From Fidelibacterota bacterium (GTDB taxonomy: Bacteria > Fidelibacterota > Marinisomatia > SCGC-AAA003-L08 > TS1B11): DNA of 64,000 nt. Within the stretch, counting starts at the first letter, position 1. Every line of letters starts with the position of its first letter. The notes beneath the pieces are model-generated. The model did not search any database. It had not been told where the DNA came from and was given only the letters and a program-made list of their open reading frames with translations. A program made the position numbers and the translations under genes. Positions 16,621 through 25,428 of this stretch are shown piece by piece. Where the stretch lies: contig SCKJ01000001.1 in NCBI GenBank assembly GCA_004124875.1, forward strand, positions 496,001 through 560,000, written 5' to 3'.

Positions 16621-19016
16621 TGGCCCGTCGAGAATTCACCAATCTGATTGAAGGATTGCCGTGGCTCAAGTCCAGACGGACGGTGCGCATTGCCATCTGG
16701 ATCGGCACCGTGCTGACGATTTCCTGGCTATATCCGCTCGGTGAGCAGTTCGAGTTCCGCTACGATCTGAACGAAATTACCCGGGAAGCCGTCATCGCCC
16801 CCTTCAACTTCCCCGTGCTCAAGAGGGCGGATTTCCTGGAAGATGAGCGCGAATTGGCCAGGCGATCGGTGCCGCTGTTATTCCGGCGCGAGGCGAAAAT
16901 AGCGGTGGATCAAATGGCCGGTCTGGTAGAACTGTTCTCCAAGGTGCGGGGAGTGCAGCAGGGGGAGACCAAGCTCGAGAAGGGCCGGGCCAACGCGTTC
17001 AGGCACCGGTTTGATGACCAGGCTGAAGCTTCCCAGCAGGCCGTTACCCGTGACAGCGGCGCCGTCGTGGCCCTGAAGACGGAGCTGGTCCAGCAATTTC
17101 CGCTCGATCTGAGTTCCAGTCAGTGGGGAGCGATATTCAGCGGTGTGACCGAAGATGAGCGGACCATCAATGTGGGTCGACTGGAGCGGAATCTTCAGCG
17201 GATTATCCGGGACGTGATATCGGAAGGCGTTCTCGAACTTTCGAAGCGACAGATCGGGGATGCTGCGGTCGCCGTGAGCAGTGGCGGCGTAGAGGAAATC
17301 ATCGAGCTGGAGTTTCTCATGGACCGCGACGAGGCCTGGGCCAAAGCCATTACCCGGCTGCAGAATATTTATTCCGAAAATCAGACTGTAGAGCGGGCCA
17401 CAGGGGGTGAGGTGCTCATCCTCTTCATCTTGCCCAACCTGGTTTATGACGAAGAGACCACCCAACGCCGCCAGCAGGGGGCGGTGGACAGGGTGCCGAT
17501 CTCCAAAGGCATCGTCCGCAAAAACGAGCGCATTGTCGATTCCAATACCCGCGTTACCGAAGAGGTGCTGCTCAAGCTCAGCTCGCTCGCCGCCGCGAAA
17601 ACGCAGCTGTTGGCGTCGGCAGGCGGCATTCAGCTCTGGTTGCCACGCATCGGCATGATCATGATTACGACATTCTCGCTGGCCTTCTTTTTTGCCTGGT
17701 TGTATGTCTACAGGCGGCCGCTTTACCGGGAGAACCGGATTCTGCTGCTGATAAATCTGCTGTTCATTCTTATATTGGCCATGGGCAGTTTCTTCCACTT
17801 GCGTATCGGTCTCTCGGAATACCTGATACCCGTTACCGTTGCAGCCATGGCTTTCACTATCTTATTTGACGCCCGCACCGCGATAATCGGCACAGTGACC
17901 CTCGCGATATTAATGGGATTTTTGGTGGGAAATAGGATAGATTTTGTGCTGGTCAATCTTCTGGCCGGGTCGATATCCATCTATTCGGTGCGCCAGCTGC
18001 GCCGCCGCCGGCAAATTTTCACCGCCATTTTCTACATCGTTTTGGCCTACGCATTGGGCATTACCGCTGTCGAGTTTCTGAAGTACACGACCCTCGGCGC
18101 CATCGGCAGCCACGTGATGTACGCGACGATTAACGGAGTCCTCTCGCCCATCATGGTATACGGACTGATCGGGGTTCTGGAAGTCATTTTCGGACTGACC
18201 ACCAATCTCACATTGCTGGAGTTGTCCGACTTCAACCATCCTCTTCTCCGGCGACTGTCCAGGGAAGCCAACGGCACATTCAGCCACAGCATCATTGTCG
18301 GTAACCTGGCAGAGGCGGCGGCCGCTGCTATCGGGGCCAATTCCCTGTTGTGCCGGGTCGGCGCATATTATCACGATATTGGCAAACTGGGTCGGCCGGA
18401 ATACTTCATCGAAAATCAGTTCAAGCAGGACAATCCCCATGACCGCCTGGCTCCTCACATGAGCGCCAAAGTGGTGATTAATCATGTTAAAAACGGACTC
18501 GAACTGGCCCGTGAATACGGCCTTCCCTCGGCAGTGTCCGATTTTATTCCCATGCATCATGGGACCGCGAGAATTGAATATTTCTATCAGCGTGCCCTCG
18601 AAAAGGCAAGCGACGAAAACGAAGTAAAGGAAAACGCTTACCGGTACACGGGGCCCAAGCCCAACACGAAGGAGACCGGGATTCTGATGCTGTGCGAAGC
18701 GATTGAGGCGGCGACCCGCTCCATCAAGAAGCCCACGCTACAGCGCATAGAGCAAATGATGGACAGGATCATTGAAATTCGGATGACCGACTCGCAGCTA
18801 AACGAATGCCCTCTGACACTGCGGGAGATTGAGATGATCAAGGGCAATGTTCGGGAGGGCACCGGCATGATTTCCGTGCTGCAGGGTATTTATCATGTCC
18901 GTATCCCCTATCCCACCACGGGTGAGAAAGCGGAACCGGAGTCCCAGGAGGAAGAGCCCACCGTGCTGGAGGAAATTCCCCAGGATAAACTGTTCGATGG
19001 GACGCCGACGGAATGA
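16620..19016 (+). CDS. 7TM receptor with intracellular HD domain (PgpH-like c-di-AMP phosphodiesterase)
   Basis: The 798-residue protein has an N-terminal TM segment (IAIWIGTVLTISWLYPL), an extracytoplasmic 7TMR-HDED-type domain to about residue 340, seven closely spaced TM helices (about 345-540), and a cytoplasmic HD domain (HSIIVGN, AYYHDIGKLGRPEYF, then PMHHGTARIEYFY). This architecture is that of Listeria PgpH/YqfF, which hydrolyses cyclic di-AMP. It precedes ybeY with overlapping ends, an order often conserved across bacteria. The C-terminal tail is acidic and unstructured. The c-di-AMP role is inferred from the family; no cyclase gene is in the window. Confidence 0.88.
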   Translation: MARREFTNLIEGLPWLKSRRTVRIAIWIGTVLTISWLYPLGEQFEFRYDLNEITREAVIAPFNFPVLKRADFLEDERELARRSVPLLFRREAKIAVDQMAGLVELFSKVRGVQQGETKLEKGRANAFRHRFDDQAEASQQAVTRDSGAVVALKTELVQQFPLDLSSSQWGAIFSGVTEDERTINVGRLERNLQRIIRDVISEGVLELSKRQIGDAAVAVSSGGVEEIIELEFLMDRDEAWAKAITRLQNIYSENQTVERATGGEVLILFILPNLVYDEETTQRRQQGAVDRVPISKGIVRKNERIVDSNTRVTEEVLLKLSSLAAAKTQLLASAGGIQLWLPRIGMIMITTFSLAFFFAWLYVYRRPLYRENRILLLINLLFILILAMGSFFHLRIGLSEYLIPVTVAAMAFTILFDARTAIIGTVTLAILMGFLVGNRIDFVLVNLLAGSISIYSVRQLRRRRQIFTAIFYIVLAYALGITAVEFLKYTTLGAIGSHVMYATINGVLSPIMVYGLIGVLEVIFGLTTNLTLLELSDFNHPLLRRLSREANGTFSHSIIVGNLAEAAAAAIGANSLLCRVGAYYHDIGKLGRPEYFIENQFKQDNPHDRLAPHMSAKVVINHVKNGLELAREYGLPSAVSDFIPMHHGTARIEYFYQRALEKASDENEVKENAYRYTGPKPNTKETGILMLCEAIEAATRSIKKPTLQRIEQMMDRIIEIRMTDSQLNECPLTLREIEMIKGNVREGTGMISVLQGIYHVRIPYPTTGEKAEPESQEEEPTVLEEIPQDKLFDGTPTE

Positions 19017-19441
19017 TATTGATCGAGGTTGAAGCCACCGCTGACGACCCTCCTCTGCCCCCTGTTTTGGTACAACGGCTGGTGACGGAAGTATTCTCCG
19101 ATCATAGGGTAGACGCAGCCCAGGTGACGGTGATTTTCTCCCATGATGAGCATTTGCGGGAGCTCAAGCGCGCATTCCTCCACCTCGACGCTTACACCGA
19201 CGTTATCGCATTTGAACTCAACGATTCTGGTGAACCACTGGAGGCGGAGATCTATATCAGTGTCGACCGTGCCGCCGAAAACAGCGTCACCTACAATCAG
19301 ACCCTGGAGCGCGAACTGTGCCGGCTGGTCATTCATGGGTCGCTGCACCTCATGGGTCACGCAGATGCCTCAATGGAAGAACAGTCCCGGATGCGCACCG
19401 AGGAAGAACGCTTTCTGAGCGCGATAACCCCCACCGCATGA
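19013..19441 (+). CDS. ybeY: Endoribonuclease / rRNA maturation factor YbeY
   Basis: YbeY is a zinc-dependent RNase needed for 16S rRNA 3' maturation and ribosome quality control. The 142-residue protein has the family landmarks LNDSGEPLEAEIYISVD and the metal site HGSLHLMGHAD. The usual motif is HxxxHxxxxxH; the third ligand position here is Asp (with an extra His two residues before). I recall the same His-to-Asp change in Bacteroidetes YbeY. ATGA overlaps join it to both neighbours. Confidence 0.9.
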   Translation: MILIEVEATADDPPLPPVLVQRLVTEVFSDHRVDAAQVTVIFSHDEHLRELKRAFLHLDAYTDVIAFELNDSGEPLEAEIYISVDRAAENSVTYNQTLERELCRLVIHGSLHLMGHADASMEEQSRMRTEEERFLSAITPTA

Positions 19442-20712
19442 GCCGTGTCGCGCTAGATCTGCTGGCCATGCTGGCGCTGTTGCTGGCGAGCGCGTTCCTG
19501 TCCGGGGCCGAGACGGCCTTCTTTCGTCTGCAGAGCAGGCTGAAGGACTACGGTGATGATGAGCTGCTCAGTCCCGGCGTCAAAGCTGTACTGGACAACC
19601 CCCGCCGGCTGCTCATCAGCCTGCTGACCGGCAACACCTTCGTCAACATATCCATGGCATCGCTGGCTGCCCTGATTACCGCCGACCTGGCCCGCGCGTG
19701 GTCGCTCAACGTGGAGCTGCTGCTCATCGCGGAGTCTATTGTCATATCCGCCGTATTGCTGTTGTTTGGTGAGGTGATGCCCAAATTGCTGGCCATGCGG
19801 AACGCGCCCGCGTACGCCCGGTTCGCCAGCCGCCCCGTGCGCATGCTGGTGTGGGTCCTCTACCCGATCGGGGGGCTCATATACGGCCTGACCCATCTCA
19901 TTATCCGGCTGCTACACATCCGGCCGGAGAAAATGTTCACTTCCGAGGAGGAGATGAAAGACCTTGCTCAGGTGGGGTCTGACCGGGGCACACTGGACGA
20001 AAGCGAGGCGGAGATCATTCACTCCATTTTCGAGTTTGGGGACACCTCCGTAGATGAAATCATGACCCCCCGAGTCGATATTCTGGCTCTTGAAACCCGC
20101 GCCGGTCTGGCCGCCGCCAGCGATCTGATTCGTGACTCACAGGTCTCGAAAATACCCATCTTCAGGGAAAGCATTGATGATGTGCGTGGCATTCTATATG
20201 CCAAAGATATCCTCCCGTACCTTAACGGCACGTTCCCGGATGTCGACCTGCTGCCTCTCGCCCGCCCGCCCTTTTTTGTTCCCGACAGCAAGAAAGTGAA
20301 CGAGCTGCTGCAAGAGTTTCAGCAACGGCGCACCTCCATTGCCATCGTCGTGGATGAGTTTGGCGGCACCGCCGGGCTGGCCACCCTTGAGGATGTGGTG
20401 GAAGAGGTCCTCGGGGAGCTGCGCGACCCCTACGATCTGCAGGAGACCGAAGTCATCCGGTTTGGGGACGATGAGTTTTTGGTGGAGGGATCGATGCCGC
20501 TGGACGATCTTGAGGATCATCTGGGGGGGCAGTTCCCCTCCAACCGGGACTACGAAACCCTCGGCGGTTTCCTGTTTGACCAGTTCAATCAGGTTCCCGG
20601 CGCCGGGCAGTCGGTCGACTTCATGGAGCGCCGTTTTACCGTCAGGTCGCTCGAGGGAAACCGCATCACCAAAGTTCACATCGGCAAGCAGAAAAAGGAG
20701 ACGCAAGGGTGA
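19438..20712 (+). CDS. CNNM/CBS-domain membrane protein (HlyC/CorC family)
   Basis: From ATG 19438, which overlaps the ybeY stop, the protein has 424 residues. It comprises a CNNM transmembrane domain (LASAFLSGAETAFFRL; ESIVISAVLLLFGEVMPKLL), two CBS domains (VDEIMTPRVDILAL; TSIAIVVDEFGGTAGLATL) and a C-terminal CorC/HlyC domain (GGFLFDQFNQVPGAG). The family is linked to magnesium or cobalt homeostasis; GldE of gliding bacteria is a member. Open sequence continues upstream in this frame, but no start there has the neat overlap. Confidence 0.9.
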   Translation: MSRVALDLLAMLALLLASAFLSGAETAFFRLQSRLKDYGDDELLSPGVKAVLDNPRRLLISLLTGNTFVNISMASLAALITADLARAWSLNVELLLIAESIVISAVLLLFGEVMPKLLAMRNAPAYARFASRPVRMLVWVLYPIGGLIYGLTHLIIRLLHIRPEKMFTSEEEMKDLAQVGSDRGTLDESEAEIIHSIFEFGDTSVDEIMTPRVDILALETRAGLAAASDLIRDSQVSKIPIFRESIDDVRGILYAKDILPYLNGTFPDVDLLPLARPPFFVPDSKKVNELLQEFQQRRTSIAIVVDEFGGTAGLATLEDVVEEVLGELRDPYDLQETEVIRFGDDEFLVEGSMPLDDLEDHLGGQFPSNRDYETLGGFLFDQFNQVPGAGQSVDFMERRFTVRSLEGNRITKVHIGKQKKETQG

Positions 20713-21545
20713 CCGGAACAACTTCTGGCGCAGCTATCCCCGGTCCGATAAACCGGCCAGCCACCGCGGAAAAACTGCTGCAGCTCATGGCGATTATGGA
20801 ACAGCTCCGGGGTCCCGAGGGGTGTCCCTGGGATCGTGAACAGACGCCGCGGAGTCTATTGCCTTATCTGCTGGAGGAAACCTACGAGGTGATGGAAGCG
20901 GTGGATGCAGGGGCTGCCGGGGCGCTGCGGGAAGAGTTGGGGGATCTGCTGCTGCACATCGTTTTTCAGGCCCACCTGGCGGAGTCGAGTGGTGACTTCG
21001 ACCTGGCCGACTGCCTCGAAGGGATAAACCTGAAACTGATCCGCCGGCATCCGCATGTGTTCGGGGACCAGCGGGCTGACGGGGCGTTCCATGCCAAGCA
21101 GCACTGGGAGGCGGTCAAACAGCGCGAGAAAGGACGGCTTTCGAGACTGGAGGGGGTGCCCAAGGCGCTCCCGGCGCTGTCTCGCGCCAGACGACTACAG
21201 GAAAAAGCGGCCTATGCCGGGTTCGACTGGCAGGACATTCAGCCCGTCTGGGACAAGGTACATGAGGAAATCAAGGAGCTGCAGGCGGCGCAACTGGCTG
21301 GCAATGACGATGCCATCGAGGAGGAGTTGGGCGACGTTTTGTTTAGCGTGGTGAACCTGGGCCGGTTTTATGGTTTGAGCAGCGAAGGGGCGTTGCGCCG
21401 GTCGATTGCCAAGTTCGAGTACCGGTTTGGCCAGGTGGAATCCGAGCTCAGGCGCAGGGGTAAGGAGCTGGAAGAGTCAACGCTCGAAGAGATGGATGCC
21501 ATCTGGAATCGGCATAAAAAAGAGGCGCGCCAAGGGTCAAGTTAA
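20709..21545 (+). CDS. mazG: Nucleoside triphosphate pyrophosphohydrolase MazG
   Basis: The 278-residue protein has two MazG repeats: RGPEGCPWDREQTPRSLLPY with LLEETYEVMEAV and EELGDLLLHIVFQAH, then EEIKELQAAQ with EEELGDVLFSVVNLGRFY. These supply the Mg-binding EExxE/ExxD residues. It hydrolyses NTPs to NMP and PPi, cleaning damaged nucleotides. The start is GTG at 20709, overlapping the previous stop (GTGA), which makes it the last gene of the 12725-21545 run before a terminator. Confidence 0.93.
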   Translation: MTGTTSGAAIPGPINRPATAEKLLQLMAIMEQLRGPEGCPWDREQTPRSLLPYLLEETYEVMEAVDAGAAGALREELGDLLLHIVFQAHLAESSGDFDLADCLEGINLKLIRRHPHVFGDQRADGAFHAKQHWEAVKQREKGRLSRLEGVPKALPALSRARRLQEKAAYAGFDWQDIQPVWDKVHEEIKELQAAQLAGNDDAIEEELGDVLFSVVNLGRFYGLSSEGALRRSIAKFEYRFGQVESELRRRGKELEESTLEEMDAIWNRHKKEARQGSS

Positions 21546-21585
21546 TGTGCTGGAAACGAGAGTCTAACCTGGCTGCTGTGGAAAT

Positions 21586-21894
21586 TTAGAAGAAGCGCCG
21601 CTTCTTCTTTTTCGTCCCCGGCTTTTGTTCCGCTTCCTGGATAATGTGAACCGTCGCCTTCACCTCACCGTCGGCTCCGCCCAGATCGATAACCAAGTGC
21701 CAATCCCCCGCCATCGGCGGCTTGATAACCGCAGGAGAACCGGTAGCCACGCCACCATGGTAGCGATATTGATCCCCGCGACGGTAATTGGCATAGTTCT
21801 CGTCATCCATGATACGGAGGTATGACTGCTGCTGAAGCGTAGCCTGAATGACTTCATTCCGGGCAAGATTGAGTTGAAAGTGCAGGTACTTCAT
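21586..21894 (-). CDS. DUF1883 domain protein
   Basis: This small 102-residue protein matches the DUF1883 family from end to end: an N-terminal MKYLHFQLNLARNEVIQATL, the central RIMDDENYANYRRG, and GDWHLVIDLGGADGEVKATV. A Lys/Arg-rich tail (KKKKRRFF) is added. The family's role is unknown; it is often found alone or with TIR domains. The gene is convergent to mazG, and its 3' end lies inside the mazG terminator hairpin. Confidence 0.85.
   Translation of the reverse strand: MKYLHFQLNLARNEVIQATLQQQSYLRIMDDENYANYRRGDQYRYHGGVATGSPAVIKPPMAGDWHLVIDLGGADGEVKATVHIIQEAEQKPGTKKKKRRFF
21589..21612 (+). terminator. Strong hairpin terminator after mazG
   Basis: GAAGAAGCG and CGCTTCTTC form a 9-bp inverted repeat around one C (in practice 8 bp with a 3-nt loop), followed by TTTTT. 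On the plus strand it ends the recJ-mazG run. It is also the coding sequence for the basic tail of the convergent DUF1883 gene (the KKKKRRFF end). Confidence 0.75.
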
Positions 21895-22147
21895 AGTGAA
21901 CCGTCAATGACAGTGACAAATTCCGAGATACGCCTGAAGCTGGGTGAACGACGCCAGCTGCCAGCCATGCAGTTGGTATCCATGAGCCGCAAGGCCCTAA
22001 ACATCTCTAGAGCAATTTTCATTGATGCCCGAATATAAATCGAATTTGAAACCACCAACAAGAAATGATGCAGTGCGAACCAACCTTTAAAATCGCTCCT
22101 CCAAGGTGCGTATATACGGGAGCTGAGGCAGAGCGGCGGCCGGCCGG

Positions 22148-22666
22148 TTATTGCTTGGCTCCAGTGCGGCCGCTACCTGTGGGCAAACGGGTCTGGCCAA
22201 TCTCAACGGCGCCGGAGGCTGTTGCAACCGGCCGGTTGTCTTCAGACTGGGAGCTGATCGTCCACCCGGCTCCGCGGTTAAAGGCCAGGGTGGATTTGCC
22301 GGTTACAGGGGTCGCCTGTTTCAGCAACGACGCGGACGAGTAGTAGATTTCCAGCTGAAAATAGTCGAGAACACCGGTATCTCCTACTAAATCATCAATG
22401 ATGTAAATACCCCAGTACTGATTGGGCGATTCGCCGTTAAATGACGCTGTGAATCGCCAGTTGAGGTAGATATCTCCGTCATCGGCGGCATCATCATCGT
22501 TGCCGCCATCGGTCCTGGCGCCGGTATTCTTGAAATCGACAATGGCAATGATCACTTTATTATCCTGGGCGCTCAGGGCAAAGGCGAACTGGTGGAACAG
22601 CATGGCGGTTAACAGGATTGCCGCTGCGGGTCGGCTGGCAATCGTCTGGCTGTGAGTCATAGGCAT
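22148..22666 (-). CDS. Hypothetical secreted protein
   Basis: From ATG 22666 about 172 residues: a signal peptide (AAAILLTAMLFHQFAFALSAQ), then an Asp-rich segment (GGNDDDAADDGDIY) and beta-rich sequence (YWGIYIIDDLVGD, YFQLEIYYSSASLL). ATG 22660 is an equal start. No family is recognised. The Asp cluster could bind calcium, but that is a guess. It is divergent from the TetR gene, with about 200 bp between them. Confidence 0.5.
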   Translation of the reverse strand: MPMTHSQTIASRPAAAILLTAMLFHQFAFALSAQDNKVIIAIVDFKNTGARTDGGNDDDAADDGDIYLNWRFTASFNGESPNQYWGIYIIDDLVGDTGVLDYFQLEIYYSSASLLKQATPVTGKSTLAFNRGAGWTISSQSEDNRPVATASGAVEIGQTRLPTGSGRTGAKQ

Positions 22667-22822
22667 TGAACCTGCATCGTTTTCGGAAGGGCCGGGCGTT
22701 GCCGCGACTCCGCCTGTGCGTCGGCTATATGGAGGGAACCCCTCCTCAGGGCATAATTTAACGCATAGTTTAGGTACTGGATAAATAAAACTTGTCAATG
22801 CATGCCTCGGTGCGGTAACATG

Positions 22823-22850
22823 GACCGACCGTCGGTCTAGACCAACGGTC
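22823..22850. promoter_or_regulatory. Probable TetR operator
   Basis: This region has GACCGAC-C-GTCGGTC, a perfect 7-1-7 palindrome at 22823-22837, followed by the overlapping palindromes GGTCTAGACC (22834-22843) and AGACC-AAC-GGTC. It ends 15 bp before the TetR start codon, where an autoregulating TetR protein would bind. Confidence 0.7.
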
Positions 22851-22865
22851 TATTGAGCATCAGCC

Positions 22866-23543
22866 ATGGCAAAAGTATCCCCAGCACACCAAGCCCGACG
22901 CGCCGAGTTTATTCTCGCGGCCCAGCATCTGTTTTTCAAGCACGGCTATGATGAAACCCCGGTGAGCGCCATCCTCGACTACATGAGCGTCGCCAAAGGG
23001 ACGTTTTACCACTATTTTAACTCCAAGGAAGATCTGCTTGACCAGCTGGTAACGCAGATGACGGACGAGGGGCTCAAAGTGATTGGCATGGTCCTGGAGG
23101 TTCCGGGGCCTTCAGCCATCGATCAGATCAACCGCCTCTTTCTGGCTCTCAGCAACTGGAAGAAGGCCCACAGGGAAGGGGCCCTGGCGGTTATGCGCGC
23201 CCTCTACCGGGACGAAAATCTTCTGCTGAGGCGCAAAATGTTCCGCCGCTCGGTGCAGTTGATGACTCCGATCTTATCGGGCCTGATCCGGCGCGGCATT
23301 GGCGAGGGAGAGCTGACCACGCGGTATCCCGATGAAACGGCGGAACTCATCATGGAACTTGGCAATGTGATTAACCGCAAAGTCGTCAATATCATTTTGT
23401 CGGACTTGCCCAAAGAATCTGTGCATGCGCAGGTGGAGCATTGGTTGACGGTTTATGAGCGCAAGGCGGAGAAAATGATGGGCGCTCCGGACCGGTCGCT
23501 GATAATGTTTGGCCGCGATGATTTGAAAGCAGTGCTGTCGTGA
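22866..23543 (+). CDS. TetR family transcriptional regulator
   Basis: The 225-residue protein has the N-terminal TetR helix-turn-helix (about 13-60: FILAAQHLFFKHGYDETPVS, then GTFYHYFNSKEDLLDQLV) and an all-helical ligand-binding C-terminal domain. It is the first gene of a seven-gene exporter-like operon and is preceded by GACC/GGTC palindromes, so it probably represses the operon and itself. The ligand is unknown; lipids or hydrophobic compounds are plausible from the downstream genes. Its stop overlaps the next start (GTGA). Confidence 0.9.
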   Translation: MAKVSPAHQARRAEFILAAQHLFFKHGYDETPVSAILDYMSVAKGTFYHYFNSKEDLLDQLVTQMTDEGLKVIGMVLEVPGPSAIDQINRLFLALSNWKKAHREGALAVMRALYRDENLLLRRKMFRRSVQLMTPILSGLIRRGIGEGELTTRYPDETAELIMELGNVINRKVVNIILSDLPKESVHAQVEHWLTVYERKAEKMMGAPDRSLIMFGRDDLKAVLS

Positions 23544-24694
23544 TCCGCGCTTCCCGCATTCTGCTGAGCGCCGTGGTGTCGCTGGCGGTCACCGCCTCCG
23601 CGCAGGTCGGCCAGCTCACGTTTTCAGGACAGGCCTGGGGATCCGGCGCCTACGGCAATGATCCTGTTGACAACTATGCCAGCACCGAAGCGACGGCCGG
23701 CTATATCCCGGAGCTGAATCTAAAAGCCGGGCAGCCTGGCGGCGCTCAAATAGAAGCGCTGTTCGCGTTCCGGTCGTCCTTCCTCTACCGCCAGCAACTC
23801 TCGCCGAAACGGTGGGAAACGGCCGACTCCGTGCGAGTGTACCGGGTTTGGATGCAGCTGCGCTCAACGCGCTGGGAACTGCGCCTGGGGCGGCAGAAGA
23901 TCGCCTTTGGTCCCGGCCAGTTCCTGCGGCCCCTGGCCTGGTTCGATACCCTTGATCTGCGCGATCCCACGGGACAGACAGTGGGCGTCGACGCAGTGCG
24001 AGCGCGTTTTTTCCCTAACGACAGATTGTCCTTATGGGGTTGGGGAATTGTGCAGAACAGCGCTGGTCTGGCGTACAATCTGGACCAGTTTTCGCCCGGT
24101 GGCCGCGCCGAGTATCTGCTGGGCGATGTAGAGTTGGGGTTCACTTTTCACCAGGAAAACTTCAGCGGGCGGTCAACGGCCCGTTCGAGGATGGCGCTTG
24201 ATTTTCGCACGGACAAAATTATCGGACTGTGGGCTGAGGCGTATGCCCTGCGGGATAACGACGATGAAGCGTCGATCAGCAGAACCGATGTGCTGATGGT
24301 GGGCGTTGACTATACCTTACCCATCGGCAGCGGCGTGCTGGTCATGGCCGAGCATTTGCAAAGCCGCTCAGTAAATACCATCCAAGTATTTGACCCATAT
24401 ACCGGCAAAGTATCTACCGCCGGAGGATCCACGACCCGCACCCAAGCGACGGCGGTGCTGGGCGCGCTGCCGCTGGGACTGTTCGACCGGCTCACGGTGG
24501 TGGCCTATTATTTGCACGACTTGAAATTTTCATCCTATTTTTTCATGTGGCAGCGAACCTACGATTTTTGGAGCCTGAGCGTGCTCATGTTCGCCAATCC
24601 GCCACGGTCCGAGCTCGGTTTATCAGGAAACACATTTCCATCAGTTGTTGGCGTTGGTAACGGCGTTCAACTGTTGCTCGTCTTTCATCACTAA
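23540..24694 (+). CDS. Porin-like outer-membrane beta-barrel protein
   Basis: The 384-residue protein begins with GTG at 23540 (4-base overlap with the TetR gene) and a signal peptide (LLSAVVSLAVTASAQ). The body is built of beta-strands with aromatic girdles, including LRLGRQKIAFGPGQFLRPL and a C-terminus of GVGNGVQLLLVFHH. It resembles general or specific porins without an exact family match. Its place directly before an ABC transporter suggests it is the outer-membrane part or end point of the same export route. Confidence 0.65.
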   Translation: MIRASRILLSAVVSLAVTASAQVGQLTFSGQAWGSGAYGNDPVDNYASTEATAGYIPELNLKAGQPGGAQIEALFAFRSSFLYRQQLSPKRWETADSVRVYRVWMQLRSTRWELRLGRQKIAFGPGQFLRPLAWFDTLDLRDPTGQTVGVDAVRARFFPNDRLSLWGWGIVQNSAGLAYNLDQFSPGGRAEYLLGDVELGFTFHQENFSGRSTARSRMALDFRTDKIIGLWAEAYALRDNDDEASISRTDVLMVGVDYTLPIGSGVLVMAEHLQSRSVNTIQVFDPYTGKVSTAGGSTTRTQATAVLGALPLGLFDRLTVVAYYLHDLKFSSYFFMWQRTYDFWSLSVLMFANPPRSELGLSGNTFPSVVGVGNGVQLLLVFHH

Positions 24695-24713
24695 GCAGAA
24701 TAAAGAGGTCAAT

Positions 24714-25421
24714 ATGTCAGCTGACAGTGCCATACAAATTGAATCGCTCGTGAAACACTTCCCCATGGGGGGCAGCGTCGTGGAAGCTTTAAAAGGGGTC
24801 AATCTGGCCCTTGGCGCGGGAGAGTTTGCCGGTCTGGTGGGGCCGTCGGGATCAGGAAAAACGACACTCCTGAACATCATTGGCGGGCTTGACTCGCCCA
24901 CGCAAGGGTCCGTACGGGTGCTGGGGGAAGACCTGGCCAATAAAACCCACAAGCAGCTGGCCGATTTGCGCAAGGAGCATATTGGCTTCATTTTCCAGAC
25001 CTTCAATCTGCTGCCGGTCTATACCGTTTTTGAAAACGTGGAGTTTCCCCTGCTGCTGCTTAACCGGACCAACGGTGAGCGCCAGAAGGCCGTGGACGAG
25101 GCCCTCGAACGGGTCGGTCTGTCGCACAAGACCAAGGCGCGGCCGGCCACGCTGTCGGGTGGGGAGAGTCAGCGGGTGGCCATTGCCCGGGCCATCGTGA
25201 AGCAGCCCAGTATCATTCTGGCGGACGAACCGACGGCAAACCTCGACGCGGAAAATTCGCACAACATTATGCGGATTCTCGTCGAACTGAATGAGGATAA
25301 TTCTACATCGTTTCTTTTTTCCACGCACGATGAAAAGGTGATGGCCTATCTGCGCCGGACCATTCATCTTGTGGATGGCAATATTACTTCCGATGAAGTG
25401 ACCACACCCTCCGCGCCATAG
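24714..25421 (+). CDS. ABC transporter ATP-binding protein (LolD/MacB type)
   Basis: From ATG 24714 (preceded by AAGAGG) the protein has 235 residues. It carries Walker A GPSGSGKT (43-50), Q-loop FIFQTFNLLPVYT, signature LSGGESQRVAIARA (147-160), Walker B IILADEP (167-173) and the H-loop in STHDEKV. The sequence groups with LolD, MacB and FtsE ATPases, which pair with FtsX-fold permeases rather than classic channels. Three such permeases follow directly. Confidence 0.92.
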   Translation: MSADSAIQIESLVKHFPMGGSVVEALKGVNLALGAGEFAGLVGPSGSGKTTLLNIIGGLDSPTQGSVRVLGEDLANKTHKQLADLRKEHIGFIFQTFNLLPVYTVFENVEFPLLLLNRTNGERQKAVDEALERVGLSHKTKARPATLSGGESQRVAIARAIVKQPSIILADEPTANLDAENSHNIMRILVELNEDNSTSFLFSTHDEKVMAYLRRTIHLVDGNITSDEVTTPSAP

Positions 25422-25428
25422 GAAGTGA

